Shown: in pieces, positions 25,731 to 35,440 of the stretch | Layout of the letters: each line of letters begins with the position of its first letter | How positions within the stretch are numbered: the stretch's first letter is position 1 | DNA from: an uncultured Parabacteroides sp. | GTDB taxonomy: Bacteria; Bacteroidota; Bacteroidia; Bacteroidales; Tannerellaceae | Direction: 5' to 3' | Assembly: GCF_902493135.1 (NCBI RefSeq) | Contig: NZ_CABUOD010000016.1 | Location: 39,903 to 103,902 of the forward strand | Length of the DNA: 64,000 nucleotides | Program-made: the position numbers and the translations under genes | The notes under the pieces: model-generated | The model's database searches: none | What the model was told of the DNA's origin: nothing | The model's input: the letters and a program-made list of their open reading frames with translations, nothing else

Positions 25731-28700
25731 TTAAAGAGTCGTCTGTTTCAGATACTCCGACGGGCTTTTCCCATACTGTTTCTGGAAACAAGTCGAGAAA
25801 TAGGCCGGGGAGGAGAAGCCTACCTGGAAAGCGATCTCGTTGATGCGGTTCTCTCCGTTCTGCATCAGCAGGATCGCTTTCTTCAAGCGGGCGATGCGGA
25901 TGAAATCGTTCGGGGAAAGACCGGACAGGCCCTTGACCTTGCGGTAGAGGCTGGATGTACTCATTCCCATCGTGTCGGCAAGCATTTCGACGGAAAGGGC
26001 TTCGTTGCTGAGGTTCTCTTCCAGGTAATCGTTCAGTTTGCGGAGGAAAATATCATCCACCGGTGAAACGGCGAGGGAGGCAACCGGAGCAAGCGGTTTT
26101 TCCAGATACGTCTTGTTCAGTAGCTCGCGGTTTTTCAGAAGGTTGCCGACCTGTGCCGTCAGCAGTTCGATGGAGAAAGGCTTTTCCATATAAGCGTCGG
26201 CTCCCGTGTTCAGTCCTTTCAGGCGCGATTGCAGGTTGTGTTGCGCCGTGAGCAGGATAAACGGGATATGGCTGATATTGACATCGTTTTTAACTTCGTT
26301 GCAAAGTTCGAAACCATCCATAAGGGGCATCATGACATCGCTGATGATCAGGTTGACCGTGTTCTTACGGATCTGGTCGAGAGCTGCTTTTCCGTTTTCG
26401 GCTTCCAATACCTGATACGTTTCCGCCAGTTCACGGGCGATGAAACGGCGCATGTCGTCCTGGTCCTCGACAATCAGAACGACTGATTTGCCTGCTTCGG
26501 GCAAGGTCACCATTTCCGGCTTCTCTTTTTCATTTCCGGCAACAATCCGGAAACTGTCTTCCTGCTGTTCGGGCAGCATCAGGACGAATTGGTTCAACCC
26601 GTCGGGTGTTTGCCGGTAGAATAGTTTGCCACGGTGGAATTCCGTCAAAGAATGCGCAAGCGATAGGCCTATGCCGCTTCCTAACTGATTTTCTGTCTCT
26701 TTAAGGCGGTAAAACGGATTGAATATGTTTTCCGCTTCGTTGTCGGGAATCAGATGCCCGTCGTTGGTGACGAGCAGGGTGAACATCCGTTCTTCGCCTG
26801 CAGGAGGAAGCAGTTCGAGGGCGATCCGGCTGTCTGAATATTTCAGCGCGTTGCTGACCAGGTTGCTGACGATCTTGGAGAATGCTTCCCGGTCCAGGCA
26901 GGCCTCGAAAGGCAGTTCCGGCAGTTTGGCCGTGAAATCCTTGTTTTCCTGTTCGAAAGCCGGACGGAACGGATGCAGGATCGTTTCCAACCAGAGGACG
27001 ACATCGGTTGTGACATAGTTCAGTTTGAACCCGCGGCTTTCCGTCTTGCGGAAGTCCAACAGCTGGTTGCTGAGGTCTAACAGCCGTCCGGTGTTTTTCT
27101 CGATGATCCGCAAGTTCTCCTGTGTGGCGGGCGTTCCGTCACCCGAACGAAGGATTTTTTCCAACGGGGCCTTTATCAGGGTGAGCGGTGTCCGTATTTC
27201 ATGCGTGATAAAGGTAAAGAACTGTATCTTTGCGTCGTAAAGCTCTTTCTCCTTCTTGCTTTCGAATATTTCGCGGTTGATGCGGTGTTTCTCTTCCAGT
27301 TTGGCTTTTTTATAGTTATACCAGAGTACGATCAGCAGGCATACGATCAGGAAATAAATGAGTAATGCCCATCCGGTAGCCCAGAACGGCGGTGTCACCG
27401 TGATCCGGAGAGTCGTTTCGTTATCCTGCCAAACCCCGCTGCTGTTGGTCGATTTTACCCGGAAAACATAGTCGCCGGGCGACAGATTGGCAAAGGTCAC
27501 GTCTTTATTCTGTTTCATATGAATCCAGTCCTTGTCGCTTCCTTCCAGGCGGTAGGCATACTGGATCGCATCCGGCGAGGTGTAGCTCAGGGCCACATAC
27601 GAAAGGGTAAAGGTGGAACGGTTATGCGGAAGTTTCAATTCTCCGTTTTTCATAATCCGGTTGACATTATATTTAGGCGCACCGATGCGGTCGTCCTGCA
27701 CATCTATGCGGGTGATGCACAGGGACGGAGTGTAAACATCTTCCTTGAAATCACGCGGATTAAAGGCGATCATTCCGTTGATCGTTCCCATATACATGGT
27801 TCCGTCCGGCATTTTGTAGGCGGAACAATAGTTGAATTGCGCTTCGGGCAGGCCATCCGTGTATGAGTAAGTCTTCATCACATATGTTTCCGGATTAAAG
27901 CGGACCAACCCGTTAGCCGTTGCAATCCAGAAAAGATGTTCGTCATCTTCCAGGATACGGTGTACGATATTGCTGGGCAGTCCGTTCTCAACCGTGATGC
28001 GGTTGAATGAGTCCGATATCTCGTTATAGAGGGAGAAGCCATAGGCGGTTGCCACCCAAATCCTGTTTTTCGAGTCTTCGAATATGGAGGTCACGTTGTT
28101 GTCTCCGATGGTCTGCGACCGTTCGCGGTTGGATGTGTAATGTGCGAATTTCTTGTCGGTTGTGGAATAACGGTAGGCACCGGAAGTGCTTGCAACCCAG
28201 ATATCGCCTTTGCTGTCTTTGTAGATTTGACGTACCATCGACTTGATCTCTGTCCCCCAGGGAGTGAAACATTCTTCTTTTTTATGGAAGAGGACAAGCC
28301 CTTCGGAGGTCCCGATCAGGATTTCGTCTTCGGAGAGTTTGCAAAAGCAGAGTATGAAGTCTGCCGGAAGCAGGTTGCCGGTATTGTTCCGGGTATATCG
28401 TTTGATGATTTTCCCGGAAGGGATGTCCAGAAGGTCGATTCCGGTGTTGAATGTCCCTACCCACAACCGGCTGCCGTCGGCAAGCAGGCCGTGGATATTG
28501 GTTGCCGAAAGCGGGTGGAGGGGGTTGGTACGGGAGAAGTTCGTGATCTCGCCGGTAGTCGGGTTATAGCGGTTGATCCCGTTATCTTCCGTTCCTAACC
28601 AGAGGTTGCCGTATCGGTCCGGACAGATTTCACGTACGGCATTTCCCGGCATTCCCGGATGGGTTTTCCCTCCGATAAAATATTTAAACGGGACATATTC

Positions 28701-29684
28701 TTTGGGCAGGTAGTTGATTCCTCCGAAAAAGGTGGTAACCCATATCCCCCCTTCACGGTCTTTTGTGATCGAATAGGCTGCATTGTCGGAGATCGTATAT
28801 TCGTTTGTCAACGATTTTTGCAGGTGCGTGATGCTCCGGTCTGCCATATTCAGGATGTAGACACCGGACTCGGATGCGATCCAGTACGTATTCTCACTGC
28901 ACTGCTTGATGTCGCGAACCTGTATGTCCGGGATGACTGTTTCCGTTTTCCGGCTGTGCCGGTCGTAGAACTTGAGTCCTGCCCGGTCTGTCCCGACCAG
29001 TATTCCCCAGTCCGGCACGAGGCAAAGCTTGGTGAGGTTGATCGGATTTTCTTTTTCCTTTTCAGTCAGTACCGGGATACGGGCGAATTTGTCTGCCTCC
29101 GGTTTGTAGAAAAACAGGTCGCTGCGTCCGGCGAGGATCGGCTCGCTCTCTTCGTTCATCGTGATGTCTATCATGCTTATCTGCTCCCCTTCGGGGTAGA
29201 AATGCGGACTGCTTTCGCCTGAAAGGGCATAGCGGGCGATCCGGTTGTAGCTCATCAGCCACAAATTCCCTTTTTTATCTTCCCTGATTTGTTGGAAATA
29301 TTCCGGGGCGTTGTTGCTGTCGGAAAAGGTCAGGGGATGGAAAGCATCTGTTTGATAGTCGTAATAGCAGGTGTGGGAATAGTTGCAGACCCATATCCTG
29401 CCGGTCGAATCTTCGAAAAGGCTGATGATCCTGTCGTTCGGCAGGCTTTCCGGGTCGTACGAGTTATAGCGGTAAATGCGGAACTGGTGGCCGTCGAACC
29501 GGTTCAGCCCGTCGTCCGTCCCGAACCACATGAATCCTTTTTTATCCTGAAGGGCGCAATAAACCGTGTTGTGCGATAATCCCTGTTTGTTGGTATAGTG
29601 GCGGAAATAAAGGTCGTGCGACCAGCCGGACCGGGGGAGGAGGAGCGAAAGCGTGCCCAGTAGAATGATAAGGAATGTTCTCAT
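25731..29684 (-). CDS. Hybrid two-component system regulator (HTCS)
   Basis: This is a one-protein two-component regulator of 1317 residues from ATG 29684 (MRTFLIILLGTLSLLLPRSGW, a signal peptide). The periplasmic sensor is two reg_prop beta-propellers (about 20-680, repeated LWxGT/WVATxxGL units such as MWFGTDDGLNRFDG and IWVATAYGFSLYN) and a Y_Y_Y domain (about 690-760). A membrane segment follows at about 766-790. The cytoplasmic part has HisKA with H828 in FITHEIRTPL, HATPase_c, a receiver with D1116 in LIISDVMMPLMDGF, and a C-terminal AraC-type HTH. HTCSs bind glycan fragments and activate adjacent PULs, here most likely PUL1, which ends 195 bp upstream. Confidence 0.96.
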   Translation of the reverse strand: MRTFLIILLGTLSLLLPRSGWSHDLYFRHYTNKQGLSHNTVYCALQDKKGFMWFGTDDGLNRFDGHQFRIYRYNSYDPESLPNDRIISLFEDSTGRIWVCNYSHTCYYDYQTDAFHPLTFSDSNNAPEYFQQIREDKKGNLWLMSYNRIARYALSGESSPHFYPEGEQISMIDITMNEESEPILAGRSDLFFYKPEADKFARIPVLTEKEKENPINLTKLCLVPDWGILVGTDRAGLKFYDRHSRKTETVIPDIQVRDIKQCSENTYWIASESGVYILNMADRSITHLQKSLTNEYTISDNAAYSITKDREGGIWVTTFFGGINYLPKEYVPFKYFIGGKTHPGMPGNAVREICPDRYGNLWLGTEDNGINRYNPTTGEITNFSRTNPLHPLSATNIHGLLADGSRLWVGTFNTGIDLLDIPSGKIIKRYTRNNTGNLLPADFILCFCKLSEDEILIGTSEGLVLFHKKEECFTPWGTEIKSMVRQIYKDSKGDIWVASTSGAYRYSTTDKKFAHYTSNRERSQTIGDNNVTSIFEDSKNRIWVATAYGFSLYNEISDSFNRITVENGLPSNIVHRILEDDEHLFWIATANGLVRFNPETYVMKTYSYTDGLPEAQFNYCSAYKMPDGTMYMGTINGMIAFNPRDFKEDVYTPSLCITRIDVQDDRIGAPKYNVNRIMKNGELKLPHNRSTFTLSYVALSYTSPDAIQYAYRLEGSDKDWIHMKQNKDVTFANLSPGDYVFRVKSTNSSGVWQDNETTLRITVTPPFWATGWALLIYFLIVCLLIVLWYNYKKAKLEEKHRINREIFESKKEKELYDAKIQFFTFITHEIRTPLTLIKAPLEKILRSGDGTPATQENLRIIEKNTGRLLDLSNQLLDFRKTESRGFKLNYVTTDVVLWLETILHPFRPAFEQENKDFTAKLPELPFEACLDREAFSKIVSNLVSNALKYSDSRIALELLPPAGEERMFTLLVTNDGHLIPDNEAENIFNPFYRLKETENQLGSGIGLSLAHSLTEFHRGKLFYRQTPDGLNQFVLMLPEQQEDSFRIVAGNEKEKPEMVTLPEAGKSVVLIVEDQDDMRRFIARELAETYQVLEAENGKAALDQIRKNTVNLIISDVMMPLMDGFELCNEVKNDVNISHIPFILLTAQHNLQSRLKGLNTGADAYMEKPFSIELLTAQVGNLLKNRELLNKTYLEKPLAPVASLAVSPVDDIFLRKLNDYLEENLSNEALSVEMLADTMGMSTSSLYRKVKGLSGLSPNDFIRIARLKKAILLMQNGENRINEIAFQVGFSSPAYFSTCFQKQYGKSPSEYLKQTTL

Positions 29685-29711
29685 GCCCTGCGAGTGTTTT
29701 TTTGTAGAGTA

Positions 29712-29719
29712 CAAATGTA
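29712..29719 (-). promoter_or_regulatory. -7 promoter box upstream of the HTCS gene
   Basis: The minus strand reads TACATTTG, a TAnnTTTG match, 28 bp before the HTCS ATG. This gives the regulator its own promoter after the last PUL1 enzyme gene. Confidence 0.55.
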
Positions 29720-29834
29720 AAGGAATTTTGCAAAACATTCAATATCGAGGTACAAATTCGGTTTATGGGTGGTAGTAACTTGGCGTCGTAAATTGTTCAA
29801 TGCGGCAAACGTAGAGGGCTTCCGGTACGATCCG

Positions 29835-29866
29835 TCCCGCCCTGTCCGGACGGACGTGGGGCGGGA
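29835..29866 (-). terminator. GC-rich hairpin after PUL1
   Basis: TCCCGCC (29835-29841) pairs with GGCGGGA (29860-29866), and the loop contains a further GTCCGGACGGAC palindrome. It lies just past the DUF1680 stop on the minus strand. There is no T-run, so it may stabilise the mRNA end rather than terminate. Confidence 0.4.
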
Positions 29867-29878
29867 TGGAGAGCCGGG

Positions 29879-31918
29879 TCATCTTACCGGAAATTCCGTA
29901 ATCCGGAGGGTCGTGCATCCGTAAGGGATCAGTTCGATCGTCTCCTCGTCGCCGAAGTCTTTGCCTTGCTGCGTGTAGTAGGGTACCGGACCTGCCGAGC
30001 CTCTGACTTGCGTCCAGCCGTTTAGCCGCATTGCCTTCGTTTTGATGCGTATGGGGGCGTTCTCGACATTCCACGGATAGGGGGTGGTAATGTCTGATTT
30101 TTCCACCGTGAAAGCATCCTTGATCCTGTCGGGCGAGAAGGAACGGGCCGGCAGGGCATAGTTCCAGGGACTGTCAGACGTCACCTCGTAATACCATTTG
30201 CCGTACACGTCGGACTTATCGCTTTCGAACGCTTTCTTTTCCCATTTCTCGTTCATCTTCAGGGCATAGACCAGCGGTCCCCGTTCGACAACAGCGCTGT
30301 TTTCATACCAGCGGCTGACGGTCACCTCCATCGGCAGTTCGAGGGACAGGATATCGCCCTCTTTCCATTCCCGGTTGATACGTGTGACGGTTCCGGGATA
30401 GGCATCGACCGTCAGTGGTTGACCGTTGAGTTTGACGATCGGCTGCTTGCACCAGCCCGGTATGCGCAGGTGGAAGGGGAAGAAGGCCTTTTTCACTTTC
30501 TTGTCCGTAAACGAAACATGGTAGCGTATTGTCTCCTCGAAAGGATAGGCCGTTTCTTCTTTCAGGTTCACCTCGATTCCTCCTGCCACTCGTGCCGTTA
30601 CTTGCGAGGGGGCGAAGAGCAGGGAGGCGAGTCCGTTGTCGGCAGTCGCGTACCAGAGGTTCTGGACGAATTTGGGCCAGCCTTGGTGAAGATTGGACGT
30701 GCAACAGGGATAGCCGGTCAGCTCGCCGAAAAGCAGGTCGGTGTCGTCGTGCGGGGTGGAGAACTCCCTCCACTCGCGGGTGACGGCGATCTGGTTGGTC
30801 TGCTGGTAATACTGGCGGGCGGAGTAGTCGTCGGTCACTTGAGTGGGCAAGGCGTTGTATGCCACGCGCTCCAGGTAGTCGGCCCATTGCATGTCTCCTG
30901 TGACCTCCAGTATCGTTTCCAGTGAGTACATCATCTCTACGGCGGTACAGAGCTCCGAGCCTGTCGTCGGTTTGCCGAAGCGCAGCAGTTCGTCTCCTCC
31001 CCAAAGGCCGGTGGGCAATCCGATGGTGTGACGGATGTCGTTGACCGCTTGGCGGGTGGCTTGGATTTGCTTGGAGTCTTTGCCTTGCTGGTAATAAACG
31101 ATCGGTTCCTTGAAGCCTTGTGCGAGGTTCACACAGTGCAGGCTGTGTTGGCGTCTGAGATGATTTTGATTTAAAAAGATATCTGTCCAGTTGAACGTCT
31201 GTTTATGGATTAACTCGCCTAAATCCAACAGGAATTTGTCGCCGGTGATGTTGTACAGCCAATAGACGACCATCAGGTTATCCCCTCCGCGCTGTTCGCC
31301 CCAGAAGGTCCATTTGCCTAACGGGTTTTTGGGCAGTTCGTCCAGTTGGTATCGGAAATATCGGGTCATGAAGTCGATCACGCGCCGGTCCTGCGTAGCC
31401 GTGTAGTATTGCTGCATGACTTTCAGCATGACCATTTTGGGCCACCAGTCTTGCGCGTTGTCGCGTTGCAGACCGGGTTCGTAGTCGCGGTCGGTGTCGG
31501 GGCCGAAGTAGCCGTTGGGCTTTTGTGATGCCAAGGTCCATTCGATCCAGGGTTGTACCTTTTCGATCAGGGCTTGGTCGTTCAGGAGATAAGCCAACGG
31601 CAGAAGTCCGTCGATCCAGTACGGACCCCGTTCCCACACGTCACCGTCACCGCCGAGCCATCCGTTTCGGGGACCCATTACTTTCGTGTAGACCTTATCC
31701 AAGTGGCCGGTCATTCCGTCGCGCATACGAGTCAGTTGGTCGTGCATCCACCCTTCGGCGCGGATGGTTCCGAGAGGCAGTTGGATGTAGTCTTTTTGCA
31801 AGAGCGGGTGCCGGTTGTTCCGGTAACTTTCGGCTGCGGGTTCTTCGCCGGCGGCCGAGACAGTCGCTACCGTGAGGGTGGCGACTGCTGTCAGGAAAAT
31901 TTTTTTCAATTTGTTCAT
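29879..31918 (-). CDS. DUF1680 / GH127-like glycosidase
   Basis: This is a 679-residue secreted (alpha/alpha)6-barrel enzyme with a cleavable signal peptide (MNKLKKIFLTAVATLTVATVSA, ending near AAG). The barrel has LPLAYLLNDQALIEK, WPKMVMLKVMQQYY and RGGDNLMVVYWLYN. The cysteine pair occurs as GYPCCTSNLHQGWPKF and a further SELCTAVEMM precedes it, matching the zinc-thiol site of the GH127 group. A beta-sandwich tail ends ELIPYGCTTLRITEFPVR. It is a paralog of the gene at 22977, with no lipobox. It is the last enzyme of PUL1, 20 bp after the GH127 gene. The activity is probably an L-arabinofuranosidase or relative. Confidence 0.87.
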   Translation of the reverse strand: MNKLKKIFLTAVATLTVATVSAAGEEPAAESYRNNRHPLLQKDYIQLPLGTIRAEGWMHDQLTRMRDGMTGHLDKVYTKVMGPRNGWLGGDGDVWERGPYWIDGLLPLAYLLNDQALIEKVQPWIEWTLASQKPNGYFGPDTDRDYEPGLQRDNAQDWWPKMVMLKVMQQYYTATQDRRVIDFMTRYFRYQLDELPKNPLGKWTFWGEQRGGDNLMVVYWLYNITGDKFLLDLGELIHKQTFNWTDIFLNQNHLRRQHSLHCVNLAQGFKEPIVYYQQGKDSKQIQATRQAVNDIRHTIGLPTGLWGGDELLRFGKPTTGSELCTAVEMMYSLETILEVTGDMQWADYLERVAYNALPTQVTDDYSARQYYQQTNQIAVTREWREFSTPHDDTDLLFGELTGYPCCTSNLHQGWPKFVQNLWYATADNGLASLLFAPSQVTARVAGGIEVNLKEETAYPFEETIRYHVSFTDKKVKKAFFPFHLRIPGWCKQPIVKLNGQPLTVDAYPGTVTRINREWKEGDILSLELPMEVTVSRWYENSAVVERGPLVYALKMNEKWEKKAFESDKSDVYGKWYYEVTSDSPWNYALPARSFSPDRIKDAFTVEKSDITTPYPWNVENAPIRIKTKAMRLNGWTQVRGSAGPVPYYTQQGKDFGDEETIELIPYGCTTLRITEFPVR

Positions 31919-31938
31919 GGTGATAGGATGATGTTATG

Positions 31939-33792
31939 TTATTCTTGATAATCGATCCATACTTTCATCTTGCCTGCTTCGCGGTTGTCCCAGGCATAGT
32001 AAGGAATGAAATGTAGTGTTTGTCCATTCGATGTAGCTTTGATTGAGCGGATGCCGCCCAGGTTGTCCGGTTCGTCTTTGACTTCGAATGAGGAGGTGGG
32101 CGTCAGTGCGAGGCCGGCAAAGTCTTTCGCGTTGTCCGTCTCTTCGAGGCAGTAGACCAGCGGTCCGCGTTGCAGGGCGCGCTTGCCCGTGTTTTGCCGC
32201 ACGCGCGGGTCGGCTGATACTTTTTCGACCGGCATGTCCATGTTGAGCACGATCAAGTCGCCGGTCTTCCATTCCTTGATGACGGTATATCCCTTGTCGG
32301 TCGTACTGTCGGCCTTGTTCCCATTGACTGACAGGGTGTATGACTTGCACCATCCGGGGATACGGATGCGCAACTCCTTGCCGAGCGGTTGTTCGGAGGT
32401 GACGGTCAGCTTGACCAGCCCGTCCCAGGGGTAGTCCGTTTCTTGTTTCATGACGACCTTTTTCCCGTCGATCGTGACTTCGGTGGTGTTTCCGATGAAG
32501 AGGTTTACCCACAAGGCCTTGTCCGATGTTCCATAGATATAGTTCCCGATGGAAGGCAGGAAGCGCGAGATCTGGCTCGGACAGCAGGCGCACCCGTACC
32601 AGGCCTGGCGGTGATGGTCTCCGTTCGATTCCAGCGGATTGACGTAGAAGAAGCGGTCTCCAACCAGTGAGACGCCGGCCAGCGCACCGTTGTACATGGA
32701 ACGTTCCAGTACGTCTATGTATTTCGAATCGCCTGTGAACTGGTTCATGCGTTGGTTCCAGTAGACCATCCCGACGGAAGCGCATGTCTCGCAGTAGGCA
32801 TCGAGGTTCGGCAGGTCATAGTCTTCGGTGAAGCCTTCGTTGTGCCGTGAAGAGCCGATCCCGCCGGTCACGTACATGTTGCGTAGTACTACGTCGTCCC
32901 AGAGGCGGTTCAAAGCCTCGACATAAGCGGTATCTTTTTTCAAGGCTGCCACGTCTGCCATCCCGCAGTACAGGTACATGCAGCGGACGGCGTGGCCTGA
33001 AATGTCTGTCAATTCCCTTACCGGGATGAGATCCTGGTAGTAAGCGGGATCCCATTCTCCTTCATCGCCTTTGCTTCCGTGCCCATGTCCCCGTTCTTCG
33101 AGCAACCAGTTGGCGAAGTCGAGATATTTTTCCTGACCGGTTGTCCGGTATATTTTCACCAAAGCCAATTCGATCTCCTCATGTCCCGGCACCCAATGGC
33201 GCTTGTCGGGACCGAACAGCTCCATCATGTGGTCTGCCATACGGATGCTCACATCGAGCAGTTTCCGTTTTCCGGTTGCCTGGTAATAGGCGACGGCGGC
33301 TTCCATCATGTGGCCGGCACAATACATCTCGTGCTTGTCCATGTTGTTCCAACGTTTGTCTTGCCCGGTCAGTGTGTAGAAGGTATTGATATATCCGTCC
33401 GGTTGCTGGGCTGCCGCGATCTTGTCGATCCATTCGTCCGCTTTCTTTTCCAGTTCGGGGTCCGGGTTGTTGATCAGGCTGTAGGCGATACCTTCCAACG
33501 CTTTATATACGTCCGAATCGTCGAAGAAGATACCGGAGTGTTTCCCTGTCCCTCTGGCTGCATTTTCAAAATTTTGCATTCTTCCGGTCTGGTTCTCTAT
33601 CTGGTCGATACAGACAGGGAGTGTAGCCGATGTGTGCTTGGCGAGGCGGGGCGACCAGAAGTTGTCCCGGATGTGCACGTGCGAGAAGTCTATCTGGTCA
33701 ATTATTTTCAAAGGCGGGGTTTCTATTTGGTCTTGCCCGCCGCATCCCCATAGTGCCATACAGGCAAAGGGTAGTACAAAATACTGTTTCAT
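31939..33792 (-). CDS. GH127 beta-L-arabinofuranosidase, lipoprotein
   Basis: This is the clearest GH127 member in the window, 617 residues. A signal with lipobox LWGC marks it as a lipoprotein. Motifs match the HypBA1-type enzymes: AYCETCAS (E335, C337), FFYVNPLES and WYGCACCPSQISRFL with the nucleophile-region cysteines C401, C403 and C404. These residues form the Zn-thiolate site used in the cysteine-nucleophile mechanism of GH127. The family hydrolyses beta-linked L-arabinofuranose, as in hydroxyproline-rich glycoproteins or pectin side chains. It lies between the MGH1-like gene and the DUF1680 gene with gaps of 16 and 20 bp, so it belongs to the PUL1 operon. Confidence 0.92.
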   Translation of the reverse strand: MKQYFVLPFACMALWGCGGQDQIETPPLKIIDQIDFSHVHIRDNFWSPRLAKHTSATLPVCIDQIENQTGRMQNFENAARGTGKHSGIFFDDSDVYKALEGIAYSLINNPDPELEKKADEWIDKIAAAQQPDGYINTFYTLTGQDKRWNNMDKHEMYCAGHMMEAAVAYYQATGKRKLLDVSIRMADHMMELFGPDKRHWVPGHEEIELALVKIYRTTGQEKYLDFANWLLEERGHGHGSKGDEGEWDPAYYQDLIPVRELTDISGHAVRCMYLYCGMADVAALKKDTAYVEALNRLWDDVVLRNMYVTGGIGSSRHNEGFTEDYDLPNLDAYCETCASVGMVYWNQRMNQFTGDSKYIDVLERSMYNGALAGVSLVGDRFFYVNPLESNGDHHRQAWYGCACCPSQISRFLPSIGNYIYGTSDKALWVNLFIGNTTEVTIDGKKVVMKQETDYPWDGLVKLTVTSEQPLGKELRIRIPGWCKSYTLSVNGNKADSTTDKGYTVIKEWKTGDLIVLNMDMPVEKVSADPRVRQNTGKRALQRGPLVYCLEETDNAKDFAGLALTPTSSFEVKDEPDNLGGIRSIKATSNGQTLHFIPYYAWDNREAGKMKVWIDYQE

Positions 33793-33808
33793 GGTTTAAA
33801 ATTTAATG

Positions 33809-35365
33809 TTATAATTTGCAACTTATTTTTGTCAAAGTAGGAGAGGTGGCTGTCTTTGTCCCGTTGATGAAAATCGACAGCCCGGCTCCTCGTTTATATT
33901 TATCACCTGTCTTATCATAAAGCACGCATATTGTTTTGCCACGATAAGTCAGATTGTCCAGGCAAAAGTAATCCCAATATCCTTCCGGTATCAACGGGTT
34001 GACATCGAGTTCCTCTTCTTCACTTGGCCGGATTCCGATTAACCCGTTGATGACGAGGTCGCAGAATAAAGAATGATTATAATCTTTTCCGCGTTCTTCG
34101 GGTTTTCGGTGACGTGTTGACAACATTGTCCTGGATATCCAATCGCCAGTAAAAGGATTCAGGTTTTCGTCAATCCATGGTGTTAGTATGCCATTCTCGT
34201 CCTTCTTATACAGGCTTCGTGCATAAATCGAGAATAAAGTTATGAAATCTCGTGAATCTACAAAAGATTGTGTTTGATTATTTAACAAATTAGCCAATCC
34301 GACCAATGTCATCGAGGTCGCGTATGGCCACGAAGGACCGTTCCATTGGCATTCATGTCCTTCGTATGCAATTTTGAATCGAGGATGGCATTGTTCGGCA
34401 GTTGTTGGCCCGTAAGGAGCGAGAAAATGTCGTGTGTTCATCAGGAATTTCCAAGCGACGGCATAGTCGGCGGAAGCCAGGTTGAATGCCCAAGGCGTAT
34501 ATCCATGTAGTTCGCGTACGTCTTTTAAAGAAGCGTTTTTTTCTACAGGCAGTACTTTTAGAAATTCCGCTTTGGGGTCCCATAAGTATTTGAACATGTT
34601 TTCTTTGATCTGCCAGGCTTCGGTTTCGAGTGCTTGTGCTTGGGTATCGTTTTTCCAATGTGCGACTTTGGATAAGATTGCGGCTTCGGCTGCCATATAT
34701 GAGTTGATGGTTGCCCGAAAACCGTGTCCGCCGATTGAAACTTCCATGCCGTCTTCTCCGTCTTTTTGCCAGAACAATCCTTTTTCAGCTATGAATTTTT
34801 TTTTCTTCCACTCTGAATAGTTTTGTAAAAGTTCTGGATATAACTCTTTCAGCAATTGATAATTTCCTGTAATCTGACAATATTGGTAGATTGCATGGGC
34901 AACGGGAAAACTGTAGGAATGCGTGTCGCCTCCTCCTTTCAGCCAATAGTAAGCATAGTCTTTGAGGAAACCGGAATGCTTCATCCACCTACCTTCTCGA
35001 AAGTGGAACCAGGCAGAGCAACAGATGCCGTTGTGCTTTCCGGCCCACGGGACATCCGGAAGGAATTCGGTTACGATGAACCCGTCCGGTGTCTTTTTCA
35101 AATGTTTCCGGAAAGTCCACCAGCGGAAATAATAGATTTCCTCTATGTTTTTGTCCGGACATTCGAATAGCGGTATATTGCCGGATAAGAATTCTTTCGC
35201 CTGTCCGTTTGAAATATGTTGCACATACAATTCCTTGTCTTGCATGTTGAACCGGTCGATATACGAGTCTATCATGGCGGGATCAAGAACCTGTCCTGTG
35301 GTTGTATATGGAAAAGCCGTGACTGTGAGAAGAAAGTATAGGAGAAGGATTACAAGTTTGTTCAT
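33809..35365 (-). CDS. MGH1-like (six-hairpin) glycoside hydrolase
   Basis: This is a 518-residue secreted protein with signal peptide MNKLVILLLYFLLTVTAFPYTTTGQ. The body fits the (alpha/alpha)6 MGH1-like/GH63-type clan: FFRWWTF-like YYFRWWTFRKHL, an early ICCSAWFHFREGRWMKHS, GFRATINSYMAAEAAIL, and the diagnostic CQWNGPSWPYATSMTLVGLA. The catalytic acids cannot be named with certainty. The C-terminal 80 residues look like a beta-sandwich (LIPEGYWDYFCLDNLTYRGKT). It follows susD by 75 bp and precedes GH127 by 16 bp. Family members act on varied glycans, so the substrate is open. Confidence 0.75.
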   Translation of the reverse strand: MNKLVILLLYFLLTVTAFPYTTTGQVLDPAMIDSYIDRFNMQDKELYVQHISNGQAKEFLSGNIPLFECPDKNIEEIYYFRWWTFRKHLKKTPDGFIVTEFLPDVPWAGKHNGICCSAWFHFREGRWMKHSGFLKDYAYYWLKGGGDTHSYSFPVAHAIYQYCQITGNYQLLKELYPELLQNYSEWKKKKFIAEKGLFWQKDGEDGMEVSIGGHGFRATINSYMAAEAAILSKVAHWKNDTQAQALETEAWQIKENMFKYLWDPKAEFLKVLPVEKNASLKDVRELHGYTPWAFNLASADYAVAWKFLMNTRHFLAPYGPTTAEQCHPRFKIAYEGHECQWNGPSWPYATSMTLVGLANLLNNQTQSFVDSRDFITLFSIYARSLYKKDENGILTPWIDENLNPFTGDWISRTMLSTRHRKPEERGKDYNHSLFCDLVINGLIGIRPSEEEELDVNPLIPEGYWDYFCLDNLTYRGKTICVLYDKTGDKYKRGAGLSIFINGTKTATSPTLTKISCKL

Positions 35366-35440
35366 AAGGACATTTTTTATTTGCAGGGAAGCATGGAGGG
35401 AGGTTGCTTCCCTGCGAGGTTTGTAAGTTGATTACGTTTA

